Shown here: positions 16,593 to 25,680 of the stretch, one piece after another
Layout of the letters: each line of letters opens with the position of its first letter
How positions within the stretch are numbered: the stretch's first letter is position 1
Origin: Bacillota bacterium
GTDB taxonomy: Bacteria; Bacillota; Clostridia; Lachnospirales; Lachnospiraceae
NCBI GenBank assembly: GCA_023420935.1
Contig: JAEZUR010000031.1
Coordinates: 19,331 to 83,330 of the forward strand
DNA length: 64,000 nucleotides
Direction of reading: 5' to 3'
Translations under genes and position numbers: made by a program
The notes under the pieces: generated by a model
Database searches by the model: none
What the model was told of the DNA's origin: nothing
The model's input: only the letters and a program-made list of their open reading frames with translations

Positions 16593-17753
16593 ATGAGAAT
16601 CATTTTATATACAGGAAAAGGTGGAGTAGGAAAGACTAGTATTGCAGCAGCAACCGCATGTCAGATTGCTTCTACTGGGAAAAAGGTATTAATTATGAGT
16701 ACTGATCAAGCCCATAGTTTGGGAGATTCTTTGGATCGTAAATTAAGTGCCAATCCGGTGGAAATGATGGAAAATCTATATGCCATGGAAGTGGATGCTA
16801 TTGAGGAATGTGAGAAAGCTTGGGGAAACTTAAAGGATTATCTGAAAAGGCTTTTGACTTCCAAGGGTGGAGATAGCATTGAAGCAGAGGAGTTACTGGT
16901 GTTTCCAGGATTTGAAGAGCTTACGGCATTGTTTAAGATTAAAGATCTTTACGAGGAAGGTTTTTATGATGTAATTATTGTAGATTGTGCACCAACCGGG
17001 GAAACATTGTCACTTCTAAAATTTCCAGAAATGTTTGGTGAGTGGATCGAGCGACTACTTCCAATGAAACGAAAGGCAGTGAAAGTAGCGGGACCAGCTG
17101 TTGAAAAGTTAATGAAGATGCCAATGCCAAAAGATGATATGTTTGATGAAATTGAAAGTCTATGTGGAAAAATGAATGATCTTCGAGATCTAATGTGGAA
17201 TAAAGAGGTTGTTAGTATTCGAATTGTAACAACACCAGAAAAGATAGTAATCAAGGAAGCGAAGCGTAACTTTTCTTATCTACACCTATTTAATTACAAT
17301 GTAGACGCAATTGTTGTAAATAAGATTTATCCGAAAGAATCTCTTACTGGTTATTTTCATAAGTGGATACAAAACCAAGAAGAAGCATTGATGGATATTA
17401 AAGAGAGTTTTGCTGGGGTACCTATTTTTAATTTGGAATTACTTCAACAGGAACTAAGAACGATTGATCGGCTAAAAGGTGTTGCGGGCTCTTTATATGG
17501 GGATGTTAATCCAGAGGATATCTTATTCCATCATGTGATTTTTTCAACGGATAAAGAGAAAGACAAAGATATATTTAAAATTGCCTTACCATTTCTTGAG
17601 CTAAAGGATATGGATTTATCACAAAAAGGGGATGAATTAACTTTAATTATTAAAAATGAAAGACGTAAATTTATCCTGCCGAATAAATTAAAAAATAAAG
17701 AGATTCAGAGTGCGAAATATGAGAATGGTATGTTAAAACTAGTTTTTGATTAA
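16593..17753 (+). CDS. ArsA/Get3-family ATPase 2 with C-terminal HSP20-like domain
   Basis: A 386-residue paralogue of the ATPase at 15146. It has Walker A GKGGVGKTS (residues 8-16), switch motif DCAPTGETL and a C-terminal HSP20-like domain (FKIALPFLELKDMDLSQKG ... RRKFILPNKLKNKEI). The two proteins share layout throughout but are clearly diverged. A GGGGAA site precedes the ATG. Single-domain ArsA proteins act as dimers; the pair here may dimerise with each other. The substrate is unknown: neither arsenite partners nor obvious tail-anchored-protein machinery is encoded beside it. Confidence 0.85.
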   Translation: MRIILYTGKGGVGKTSIAAATACQIASTGKKVLIMSTDQAHSLGDSLDRKLSANPVEMMENLYAMEVDAIEECEKAWGNLKDYLKRLLTSKGGDSIEAEELLVFPGFEELTALFKIKDLYEEGFYDVIIVDCAPTGETLSLLKFPEMFGEWIERLLPMKRKAVKVAGPAVEKLMKMPMPKDDMFDEIESLCGKMNDLRDLMWNKEVVSIRIVTTPEKIVIKEAKRNFSYLHLFNYNVDAIVVNKIYPKESLTGYFHKWIQNQEEALMDIKESFAGVPIFNLELLQQELRTIDRLKGVAGSLYGDVNPEDILFHHVIFSTDKEKDKDIFKIALPFLELKDMDLSQKGDELTLIIKNERRKFILPNKLKNKEIQSAKYENGMLKLVFD

Positions 17754-17855
17754 AGAAAGTCTAATTAAAGATAATCAAAACAAAATAGAGCTATGGAAAG
17801 CAGTTGAATTATGGGTAATATATAGTTCAACAGTACTTCCAATAGCTTTATTACA

Positions 17856-19478
17856 TTATGACTGGATGATGTATTTTTCTAACAAGGAGATAAAATCATC
17901 TTTATATAACTGTATAAAATTCGGGAAATCTTGTTTTCTTTCCTTTAATAATAACGCCAGCTGATATAAGAATTCAGGAATGGCCTCAGCTAATATATCG
18001 CCATATTCTTTGGCAAGCTGCGTTTCTTCTAGACCAGTGTTGCCACCGATAAAGAGAGCATATGCATCTTTCGTTTCTGAATTAATACGCTTTTTCTTTC
18101 CTTGAAATCCAATTGTACTCACTTGGTGTCTTGCACAGGAATTCACACATCCGGATATATGAATGGATGGCAGAATATCATCTTCCAATTGTTGTTCTTT
18201 AAAATAATCTAAAATTTGTCCTAACAATAATTGGCTACTTTGAATTCCAATCTGACAGATTGGTGTTCCGATACAGCTTATGCTACGGCTAAGTCTTGTA
18301 GTGTTTCTTATTTCAGCAGTAAGTTTTAGTAGTTCCTCAGCTTGTTCCGCTGTTAGGTTTCTAATATACATGCCTTCATCCATGCCAAGACGAATCTCTA
18401 CACTAGGAATTGTTTCGATATAAGTAAGGATATTAGTGAAGTCACTACCATATAGTATGCCACCTTGTGGGTGGAGTACAACGCAATATAAATCATCTTG
18501 TTTTTGTGGAATGACATCAGGATGAGTCAGGGAATGTTTCTGTGTGGCAATTTCCTGATTATCATCCGTTAAAGGGTTTAAAATAAAATCTAAGTTTTTT
18601 TCCTCTTTTACTATTTTCAAATGCTTCTTATAGCATTGAAGAAAAGCGTCTGAACCCATGCGTTTCACGATAAAACGGATTCTTGCTTTTCCTTTGTTTT
18701 GATAATCGCCTTCTTCTTTGAATAAGTTTAATAATGCCTCTACATGATATAGAATATCATTTGGTGAGATTAACTCGTCATAAGGAACGGATATTTCTCC
18801 ACTAACCCCTAAGCTACCACCTAGAAACACTTTGAAATATGGATGACCATCTTGTATTACGGCTAAGAAACCAAGATCAGCAATGGTAGCATTGGCGCTG
18901 TCTTGTTCACAATTGGAGAACGCTACTTTAAATTTTCTTGGTAGATGATATGTGTTTATTTGAGATGCAAAATACTTATTCACAAGGACTGCATATGGCG
19001 TTACGTCAAATGATTCCTCCACTTGAATGCCTGAGAGAGGTGATAAAGATACGTTACGAGGAAAGTTTCCTCCACCACCACGGGTCATAATATCGTGAAC
19101 CAAACTCTGTTTCATAATCTCGATCATAGTATCAAATGGCAAATTATGAAGTTGAATGGTCTGCCTAGTGGTAAAATGTATAAAATCTAGTTTATAATCG
19201 TTTATAAATGATTGAACCAGCTTCAGTGTGGTAAGATCCAGAATACCGGAAGGTATTCTAAGACGAATCATAAATTCCTTTCCACTACGCTCCGCATAAA
19301 CTCCCATACCGCCAGAAGATGCTTTGAATTCCGCACTGGAAATATCCCCATCTAAAAATTTGTGTCCAATCTCCTGAAAAGTAGGGATTTCAGTTTTGCA
19401 TATTTCTTTCACATGTTCTACTTTTTTATCTAATGTATCAATTAATTTATCATATAAAACTTTTTCGTTCTCTTCCAA
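17856..19478 (-). CDS. Siroheme [4Fe-4S] nitrite/sulfite reductase
   Basis: A 540-residue cytoplasmic reductase with two ferredoxin-like half domains and two siroheme/4Fe-4S domains. The cluster ligands are visible as C402-x5-C408 (CIGTPIC) and C444-x3-C448 (CVNSC); siroheme-binding Arg/Lys-rich motifs include TRQTIQL and RGGGGNFPRN. The start is TTG at 19478, seven bases after AAGGAG, with no better ATG. It catalyses six-electron reduction of nitrite or sulfite; which one cannot be decided here. No electron-transfer subunit or siroheme gene is adjacent. It is convergent with arsA2. Confidence 0.85.
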   Translation of the reverse strand: MEENEKVLYDKLIDTLDKKVEHVKEICKTEIPTFQEIGHKFLDGDISSAEFKASSGGMGVYAERSGKEFMIRLRIPSGILDLTTLKLVQSFINDYKLDFIHFTTRQTIQLHNLPFDTMIEIMKQSLVHDIMTRGGGGNFPRNVSLSPLSGIQVEESFDVTPYAVLVNKYFASQINTYHLPRKFKVAFSNCEQDSANATIADLGFLAVIQDGHPYFKVFLGGSLGVSGEISVPYDELISPNDILYHVEALLNLFKEEGDYQNKGKARIRFIVKRMGSDAFLQCYKKHLKIVKEEKNLDFILNPLTDDNQEIATQKHSLTHPDVIPQKQDDLYCVVLHPQGGILYGSDFTNILTYIETIPSVEIRLGMDEGMYIRNLTAEQAEELLKLTAEIRNTTRLSRSISCIGTPICQIGIQSSQLLLGQILDYFKEQQLEDDILPSIHISGCVNSCARHQVSTIGFQGKKKRINSETKDAYALFIGGNTGLEETQLAKEYGDILAEAIPEFLYQLALLLKERKQDFPNFIQLYKDDFISLLEKYIIQS

Positions 19479-19694
19479 TTGTTTTCTCCTTAAAGATTAT
19501 TTCAATAGTTCTACTTTAGTAAAGATTAAGTTTAACTATTATATCATATAAATGAGAAAAATAAAGAGCTATAGCAACAAAAAAATGTAATAAATGTATC
19601 TTGTTTTTTATGTGCCTTATGAATTCCTCCCCTTATCATATATTGCAAGTAGTAGCGTATACATGTATTAATAATGAAAAACAGAAGGTTTTCT

Positions 19695-20312
19695 ATGGAA
19701 TTTACAAAGATAGAATTTCAGTATTCAGAAGATGTAACGGTAATTAATCAAGAACAATTTGAAGTACATATGAGACTGTATGAAGGATACATTAATAAAA
19801 TGAATGAAATCGATCAACTCTTATTTGAGGATGGTGATTTAGAACAAGCCAATGCAACCTATAGTCAATATAGAGGACTAAAGAGAGGGGAAACATTTGC
19901 TTTAAATGGAGTGATTCTTCATGAATTATATTTTCAAAATATTGGAGGAGAAAAGCAGCCTGATTCTATGATTATGGAAATGCTAACACGGGATTTTGGA
20001 AGCTTTGATCAATGGGTGAAACATTTTATAGCTACAGCCAAGGCAAGTAGAGGCTGGGCTGTTTTAGCTTATGATTGTCGCTCCAAGCGATTCAGAAATA
20101 TCAGTTTAGATGCACACGATTATGGAAACATTGCATTTTCCACCCCTATCTTAGTACTTGATATGTATGAACACGCATATTTTCTCCAGTATGCAGATAA
20201 GAAAGCAGAGTATATCAATAATTTTATGAAAAATATTGATTGGGATGTGGTGAGTCTTAGAATTTCTCAAAATTATATTGATGAGATAGATAGTATTCGT
20301 GATGAATCGTGA
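19695..20312 (+). CDS. Fe/Mn superoxide dismutase family protein
   Basis: A 205-residue protein of the iron/manganese superoxide dismutase fold. The four metal ligands can be aligned: His25 (FEVHMRLYEGYINKM), His76 (NGVILHELYF), Asp156 and His160 (LDMYEHAYFLQY). ATG 19695 follows AGAAGG; ATG 19674 has no ribosome site. The N-terminus lacks the usual LPYxxxALEP opening, so it is a divergent member of the kind found in spore-forming Clostridia. It probably disproportionates superoxide or is a structural relative. It sits just before splB, which suggests a spore or stress role. Confidence 0.75.
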   Translation: MEFTKIEFQYSEDVTVINQEQFEVHMRLYEGYINKMNEIDQLLFEDGDLEQANATYSQYRGLKRGETFALNGVILHELYFQNIGGEKQPDSMIMEMLTRDFGSFDQWVKHFIATAKASRGWAVLAYDCRSKRFRNISLDAHDYGNIAFSTPILVLDMYEHAYFLQYADKKAEYINNFMKNIDWDVVSLRISQNYIDEIDSIRDES

Positions 20313-20363
20313 GATAGTTTTTGGATAATAATAGGTTTTATAATACAAGAGAGGATCATGAAT

Positions 20364-21386
20364 ATGTTTACTCCAAAGAGAATAATCATTGAAAAAGAAG
20401 CGATCGATTATGATGTAACGAAACAAATCATAAGTAGTCTGAACGGAAAGAATGATATTGAAATCATTAACTTAAGCTCCAACAAACTAAAACAGCATAT
20501 ACCTGGAGAAGATTTATCTTCCATGTACCTTGAAAGCAAGAAAACATTAGTTATTGGAGCAAAGAAAAGTCTAAAGTTTCAGACATGTAAACCATCGGCT
20601 CATTATCAGTTACCCTTAGTATCGGGTTGCATGGGTCAATGTGAATATTGTTACTTAAATACCATGTTAGGGGATAAACCTTTTATTAAAGTACATGTTA
20701 ATGTGGATGAAATTCTAAAACAGGCACAGAAATATATAGAGGAAAGAAAGCCGGAGATTACCATATTTGAAGGTGCTGCAACCTCAGATCCAGTTCCGGT
20801 AGAACCTTATACTCATTCTCTGGAACAAGCAATTCATTTTTTTGGTGAAAATGAGTATGCGAGATTCCGATTTGTTACAAAATATAACGATGTTGATACC
20901 TTGCTTTCCATTAAACATAATGGTCATACAGAGATCCGATTTAGTTTAAATACACCATCTATTATAAAGGCGTATGAACATGCTACGGCTTCAAGTAACA
21001 AAAGGTTGGAGGCAAGTATAAAAGTCATAGAAGCTGGATATCCAGTAGGATTTCTAATAGCCCCAGTGTTCCTTTATCCTGGTTGGAAGGAAGAGTATCA
21101 TCAATTGCTGGTAGATTTAAAAGGGAAGCTTCCAAGTGATTTAAAGTTTCCGATCACTTTTGAGATTATATCTCATCGTTATACTTCCATTGCAAAGAAT
21201 CGTATCAATGAAGTATTTCCAGAGACAACACTACCAATGAATGAGGATGATAGAAAGTTTAAGTACGGGCAATTTGGATATGGAAAATATGTTTATCCAA
21301 AAGAAAACATGGATGAGATCAAGTCCTTTTTCGCCAAGGAGATAGAAGATATATTTGATCATAAGGAATTAAAATATATTATTTAG
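20364..21386 (+). CDS. splB: Spore photoproduct lyase
   Basis: A 340-residue radical SAM enzyme that repairs the thymine dimer called spore photoproduct during germination. The cluster motif is C89-x3-C93-x2-C96 (CMGQCEYC), followed by YLNTMLGDKPFIKVHVNVD and the SplB-typical RFVTKYNDVDTLL, IRFSLNTPSII and GYPVGFLIAPVFLYPGW. ATG 20364 is used because AGAGAGG is well spaced; ATG 20358 is possible. It lies 51 bases after the SOD-like gene and could share its transcript. It supports a spore-forming host. A bidirectional terminator follows. Confidence 0.93.
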   Translation: MFTPKRIIIEKEAIDYDVTKQIISSLNGKNDIEIINLSSNKLKQHIPGEDLSSMYLESKKTLVIGAKKSLKFQTCKPSAHYQLPLVSGCMGQCEYCYLNTMLGDKPFIKVHVNVDEILKQAQKYIEERKPEITIFEGAATSDPVPVEPYTHSLEQAIHFFGENEYARFRFVTKYNDVDTLLSIKHNGHTEIRFSLNTPSIIKAYEHATASSNKRLEASIKVIEAGYPVGFLIAPVFLYPGWKEEYHQLLVDLKGKLPSDLKFPITFEIISHRYTSIAKNRINEVFPETTLPMNEDDRKFKYGQFGYGKYVYPKENMDEIKSFFAKEIEDIFDHKELKYII

Positions 21387-21427
21387 CTAAATTTGTTTGT
21401 TTCGAGAACTTCATATTGATCAATGAT

Positions 21428-21470
21428 AAATAATGGCTGTTGCAACTATGAATTGCAAAAGCCATTATTT
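21428..21470. terminator. Bidirectional terminator between splB and ftsH-like gene
   Basis: AAATAATGGCT (21428-21438) and AGCCATTATTT (21460-21470) form an 11-bp stem, extended inward by TTGCAA/TTGCAA, with a T-run on the plus strand and A residues on the 5' side serving the minus strand. Confidence 0.8.
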
Positions 21471-21480
21471 TTACTTGATT

Positions 21481-23196
21481 CTATGCACAAATTCGTTTTA
21501 TATCTTCTCCATTTAATGACTCTTTTTCTAGTAATTCAGAAGTTATTTCTTCTAATCGATCATGATTGGCCTGTAGTAGTGACTTTGTGTCAGTATACAA
21601 TTGATTTATTAAAGCTCGACTCTTGTCTACAAGTTGACTGTCATGACTGTTATCTAACACTTCTGTGCTAAATAATCCCATCTCCGTATCCATGCCGAAT
21701 TTATTGATATATTCCACCACATAGGCAGATGCTTTTTGGATATCGTTGCTTGCTCCAGTTGTAATGTCCTCTTCTCCAAAGATTAATTCTTCCGCAGCTC
21801 TACCAGCCAATAGTACTTGAATATTGGCCAAAATCTGTCGTTTGGTTTGGAACATCGCATCTTTAGGTATGCTTAGGTTAAAACCTCCAGCTCCACGAAC
21901 ACTTGGTATAATTGTGACTTTGGAAATGTAATGCTCTGGAAGAAGTAAGGTGGTCAGTAAAGCATGTCCTGCTTCGTGATAAGCAGTTATTTTTCGATCA
22001 TTATCAGAAATATAAGATCGATCCACTTTTGGTGAACCTGCAATTACAGTATAAAATGCTTTATCTATATGATCTTGTCTGATCGCTGGTTTACTTTCGT
22101 TGGCAGCATAAATAGCAGCCTCATTTAGCAAATTTTCCAACATAGCTCCACTAAAGCACACGGTTGACTTGGATAGTGCATCAAGGTCAACCTCTTCTGA
22201 TAATGGCTTCTTGTTCGCATGAAGAGAGAGGATTTTTTTTCTTGAATTAACATCAGGAAGACCAATTTCAATCTGTCTGTCAAAACGGCCTGGACGAAGT
22301 AAGGCTTCATCAAGGGTATCTAAGCGATTGGTAGCACCAATAACTACAATCCCGGAATTTTCGTAGAATCCAGACATTTCAGTAAGAAGTGCATTTAATG
22401 TTTGATCACGCTCATCGTTGCTTGCAGAAGCATTTCTTGCACGTTTCTTACCAATCGCGTCAATTTCATCAATAAAAATAACTGCCTTTTCACTTTTCTT
22501 TGCCATACTAAACAAGCTACGAATACGACTGGCTCCAACTCCAACATATTTCTGAACAAAATCGGATCCACTCATAGCATAAAAAGGTACATCTGCCTCT
22601 CCTGCTATGGCTTTAGCCATTAAGGTTTTACCTGTTCCGGGTGGCCCATATAAAAGAAGGCCTCTTGGCATTCTAGCCCCCACAGCAGAATATTTTTCTG
22701 GTTCTTTAATAAAACTTATAATATCTTCCACCATAAATTTGGCTTCTGTATTACCTGCTACTTGGTTTAATGTAATAGAAGATTTATTGTTCGATTTTTT
22801 GTTGGCATCAATAATAGAAATATTGTTATTTCCTTTTTTGGTATACCAAACAATACCGCCAATTAATGCTCCGATTAGAAGTACCCTTAATAAATTAGAG
22901 GCCACGGTATCTTCTCCATAGATTACGGTAATATGATTGGTTAATAAATACTCTGTAAAATCTTCTGTTTTAGGATTTGGAACAACATAGAATTTATCTT
23001 GTTCAGTGATAAGACTTGCTTTAAATGTGTTACTATCTGCTGAGAATTTAACTGAATCCACCTTGTTTTCACTTACAGCCTCAAGAAATGAGGGGTAGGT
23101 CATCTTAGGTGTGGTTTTATTTAGATACTGATTCCCTAGTATTCCAATGCTAATAAGAATTAGAACAGATAGGATGATCAAATGGACTTTCTTCAT
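21481..23196 (-). CDS. FtsH-family membrane AAA+ zinc protease
   Basis: A 571-residue membrane-anchored, ATP-dependent protease. Order: hydrophobic segment at residues 6-22, outer domain, second hydrophobic segment near 101-118, AAA module with Walker A GPPGTGKT (184-191), Walker B VIFIDEID, second region of homology (ATNRLDTLDEALLRPGRFDR), then the zinc site H407-E-A-G-H411. GGGAGG precedes the ATG. It degrades misassembled membrane proteins and regulators. It is somewhat shorter than a housekeeping FtsH (about 600-650 residues) and has no hpt or tilS neighbour, so it may be a second, specialised copy. Confidence 0.9.
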   Translation of the reverse strand: MKKVHLIILSVLILISIGILGNQYLNKTTPKMTYPSFLEAVSENKVDSVKFSADSNTFKASLITEQDKFYVVPNPKTEDFTEYLLTNHITVIYGEDTVASNLLRVLLIGALIGGIVWYTKKGNNNISIIDANKKSNNKSSITLNQVAGNTEAKFMVEDIISFIKEPEKYSAVGARMPRGLLLYGPPGTGKTLMAKAIAGEADVPFYAMSGSDFVQKYVGVGASRIRSLFSMAKKSEKAVIFIDEIDAIGKKRARNASASNDERDQTLNALLTEMSGFYENSGIVVIGATNRLDTLDEALLRPGRFDRQIEIGLPDVNSRKKILSLHANKKPLSEEVDLDALSKSTVCFSGAMLENLLNEAAIYAANESKPAIRQDHIDKAFYTVIAGSPKVDRSYISDNDRKITAYHEAGHALLTTLLLPEHYISKVTIIPSVRGAGGFNLSIPKDAMFQTKRQILANIQVLLAGRAAEELIFGEEDITTGASNDIQKASAYVVEYINKFGMDTEMGLFSTEVLDNSHDSQLVDKSRALINQLYTDTKSLLQANHDRLEEITSELLEKESLNGEDIKRICA

Positions 23197-23379
23197 TTAC
23201 TTTCCTCCCGATGCATATGCAGCTCACAAGTTACTGTATCAATTGTAACCTTTTTTTATTTCCTTTTCCATGTATAATTTATGGTAAGCTTAATTCGAAG
23301 TGTGAGATAACCAAGAAAAAATTTTGTGCATAAATTAAATGAAAAAGGAAAAGTATATGATAGGTAAGGGAGAGGGCGT

Positions 23380-23640
23380 ATGAACGAAGAAAGAATGAAT
23401 CATACTGAAGATAAGAAATCTTTTACAAAAGAGGAACTGAGTAAGTACAATGGTAAAAATGGCAAACCTAGTTATGTTGCTGTGAATGGTGTGGTTTATG
23501 ATGTTAGCAGTGTTGTTGCCTGGCAAAATGATACACATTTTGGAATGATACCGGGAAATGAATTGACATCAGATTTTAATGCATGCCATCCAGGTTCAGA
23601 AAGGTTAACAACACTACCTATGGTTGGAAAATTAATCTAA
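23380..23640 (+). CDS. Small cytochrome b5-like heme/steroid-binding protein
   Basis: An 86-residue protein with a compact cytochrome b5-like domain: FTKEELSKYNGKNGKPSYVAVNGVVYDVS, then W-N-D-T-H-F-G and the second His in NACHPGSERL. The two His residues match the axial heme ligands of the family. There is no signal peptide or membrane segment, so it is cytoplasmic. GAGAGGG precedes the ATG. In anaerobes these small proteins are of unknown function, possibly binding heme or a small ligand. It stands as a single gene. Confidence 0.8.
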   Translation: MNEERMNHTEDKKSFTKEELSKYNGKNGKPSYVAVNGVVYDVSSVVAWQNDTHFGMIPGNELTSDFNACHPGSERLTTLPMVGKLI

Positions 23641-23748
23641 TGATCTGAAGGAATAGAGGGTTAGATACAATATAAATATAGCAATAAATACAGTGAAAAA
23701 ACAGCAATAAAACGGCTGTAAAACGTCAATAAAATTCAAGTGGTTTAG

Positions 23749-23777
23749 TTGCCAAAAATAGAGAAAAATGGTATAAT
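23749..23777 (+). promoter_or_regulatory. Sigma-A-type promoter of the hydrolase gene
   Basis: TTGCCA (23749-23754) and TATAAT (23772-23777) are 17 bases apart, 36 bases before the hydrolase start codon. Confidence 0.7.
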
Positions 23778-23812
23778 ATTCATAGCAATTAACTGACAGG
23801 AGGGGATTGGAT

Positions 23813-24775
23813 ATGTCTTCAAATGCAAGAAAATTAATTGTTATTCTCGGAATAATTTGCATCATTGGATTTACCGTGTTAGCAATTATTTCGTTGTATT
23901 TTTTTAATGTAGCAATCAATCGTAAGACGGTAATCGTTTTTGAGGACAATACGCCTAAAGAGGCACCAGAACCTCTTCCTACACCAATTGATGTAAAAGG
24001 TACAAAGTGGGTAGAACAGCAGGGGTACGAAACATGGAATATAAAGACAGGTGATGGACTTTTTTTAAAAGCTTATTTTATAAAAGCAAAGGAAAGATCC
24101 AATAAGACTGTTATATTAGCACATGGTTATACATCTCAGGGAAAAGACATGGGTAGCTTTGCCAAGTATTATTATAGTAAGTTGGGCTACAATGTTTTGA
24201 TGCCAGACGATCGAGGTCATGGTCAAAGTGAGGGGAACTATATTGGTTTTGGTTGGTTAGATCGAAAAGATTACCTACAGTGGATTGATAAAGTGATCGA
24301 GAGTGAGGGAGAAGACTCTCAGATTGTTTTGCATGGAATTTCCATGGGCGGTGCTACGGTAATGATGGTTAGTGGTGAAACACTTCCTCTCCAAGTAAAA
24401 GCAATTATCGAAGATTGTGGTTACACGTCTGTTCTTGATCAGTTAAAATTTCAGTTGAAGCAAATGTACGATTTGCCTGAATTTCCAATACTTAATGCCA
24501 CAAGCTTAATGACTAAGATTCGTGCAGGATACTTTTTTGAAGAAGCATCTGCTTTAAATCAAGTGAAGAAAGATAAATTACCGATGTTATTTATTCATGG
24601 AGATCAAGATACCTTTGTTCCCACGGAAATGGTCTATAAACTATATGATGCATGTAATGCACCTAAAGATCTTTTGGTAGTAAAAGGAGCTGGTCATGCA
24701 ATGTCATATCATGAAGCAAAAAAGGAATATCAGAAAAAGATTAAAAGTTTTCTTAAGAAATATATCAAAGATTAA
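23813..24775 (+). CDS. Membrane-anchored alpha/beta hydrolase
   Basis: A 320-residue protein with an N-terminal membrane segment (LIVILGIICIIGFTVLAII) and an alpha/beta hydrolase domain. The triad is visible: Ser in HGISMGG, Asp in IHGDQDTFVP and His in GAGHAMSYHE. VILAHGYTSQGKDM forms the oxyanion region. ATG 23813 follows GGAGGGG; the upstream TTG is not needed. It resembles YqkD/BEM46-type hydrolases with unknown substrate, acting outside or at the membrane. It has its own promoter and a terminator at 24779-24826. Confidence 0.82.
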   Translation: MSSNARKLIVILGIICIIGFTVLAIISLYFFNVAINRKTVIVFEDNTPKEAPEPLPTPIDVKGTKWVEQQGYETWNIKTGDGLFLKAYFIKAKERSNKTVILAHGYTSQGKDMGSFAKYYYSKLGYNVLMPDDRGHGQSEGNYIGFGWLDRKDYLQWIDKVIESEGEDSQIVLHGISMGGATVMMVSGETLPLQVKAIIEDCGYTSVLDQLKFQLKQMYDLPEFPILNATSLMTKIRAGYFFEEASALNQVKKDKLPMLFIHGDQDTFVPTEMVYKLYDACNAPKDLLVVKGAGHAMSYHEAKKEYQKKIKSFLKKYIKD

Positions 24776-24778
24776 AAT

Positions 24779-24826
24779 AAATGCTAGTTATATGGCTTAT
24801 AAGAAAGTCGTATAACTAGCATTTTT
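24779..24826. terminator. Bidirectional terminator
   Basis: AAATGCTAGTTATA (24779-24792) pairs with TATAACTAGCATTT (24811-24824) and is followed by T residues. It serves the hydrolase gene and the convergent transporter gene. Confidence 0.85.
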
Positions 24827-24854
24827 ATTAACTTAAAATTTGCAAACACATGGC

Positions 24855-25415
24855 TTATAATGGCATAATTGTTTTGTTAAACTCTTGATTTAAAATCTGA
24901 GCCATAGCATTGTAGATGGCAGATAAACCGCAAAAGATTCCAACGTATCCTGCAAATGTATGTACAGCCTCGGAACCTGTAAAGTTTGCAACGGATAGAA
25001 GCAAAAACAATAAAGTAAGTGTACCAAATACAACTTGAGAAGCTTTATTGTGTTTTAATGTTCCAATGAACATAAAAGCGGTAAAAATAAACCATAGTCC
25101 TAAATAAAAGCCCATACTAGTTGGATCGGCTGCTTCGATTGACTGAAATGGTTTGATCCAGATTAGGATTAAAGACCACCAGAAAAAACCATATGCAGTA
25201 AATGCGGTTGCTCCAAAGGTATTATTTTTCTTAAATTCCATAATACCAGCAATAATCTGTGCTGCACCACCTAGTGCAAATCCCATAGCGACAATAACTA
25301 TGGATAGAGGAATAAACCCTGCATTATGTAAGTTTAATAAACAGGTAGTCATTCCAAATCCTAAAAGTCCTAAAGGAGCAGGATTGGCAATGCTTGAAGT
25401 TGTTTGTGTTGACAT
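24855..25415 (-). CDS. Acetate/succinate transporter family protein (SatP/AceTr)
   Basis: A 186-residue polytopic membrane protein of the GPR1/FUN34/YaaH family, with six hydrophobic segments. The family signature NPAPLGLLGFGMTTCLLNLHN is near the N-terminus, and FGATAFTAYGFFWWSL is another conserved stretch. Members carry acetate or succinate by proton-coupled or channel-like transport; in a fermenting anaerobe acetate export or uptake is plausible. It is monocistronic. The 265-base gap upstream to the fructokinase shows no further gene or clear motif. Confidence 0.88.
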   Translation of the reverse strand: MSTQTTSSIANPAPLGLLGFGMTTCLLNLHNAGFIPLSIVIVAMGFALGGAAQIIAGIMEFKKNNTFGATAFTAYGFFWWSLILIWIKPFQSIEAADPTSMGFYLGLWFIFTAFMFIGTLKHNKASQVVFGTLTLLFLLLSVANFTGSEAVHTFAGYVGIFCGLSAIYNAMAQILNQEFNKTIMPL

Positions 25416-25680
25416 AATTTCATTATTATCCTTTCAAGGTTGAATTAGAACAAAAACGTTCAGCATATCGTATCATTTTTCGACAGGAATTTCAAGAGTT
25501 AAAAAATGTCTGTATGGTCTACAATTAAATTGACTCCGATAGACTAGAAATGATAAACTATCAAAAGAAAGTAAAAAAATGTGGTTTATAGATATATAAT
25601 TAAACTTATCGTCGCAATTGTCGAAAGGTATGTCAGAAAAGAGCAGCATTGAAATAAAAAATATTGGAGGTTAATTTGTT

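Noticed and set aside
15146..17753. Arsenic resistance operon
   Set aside because: Only ArsA-type ATPases are present; no ArsB/Acr3, ArsC, ArsD or ArsR was found, and the regulator is MarR type.
17746..17964. 72-codon plus-strand frame after arsA2
   Set aside because: It starts with TTG without a ribosome site, overlaps the end of the reductase gene on the other strand, and resembles no family.
22607..22921. 104-codon plus-strand frame inside the ftsH-like gene
   Set aside because: It is fully antisense to conserved AAA-domain codons and has no ribosome site or family.
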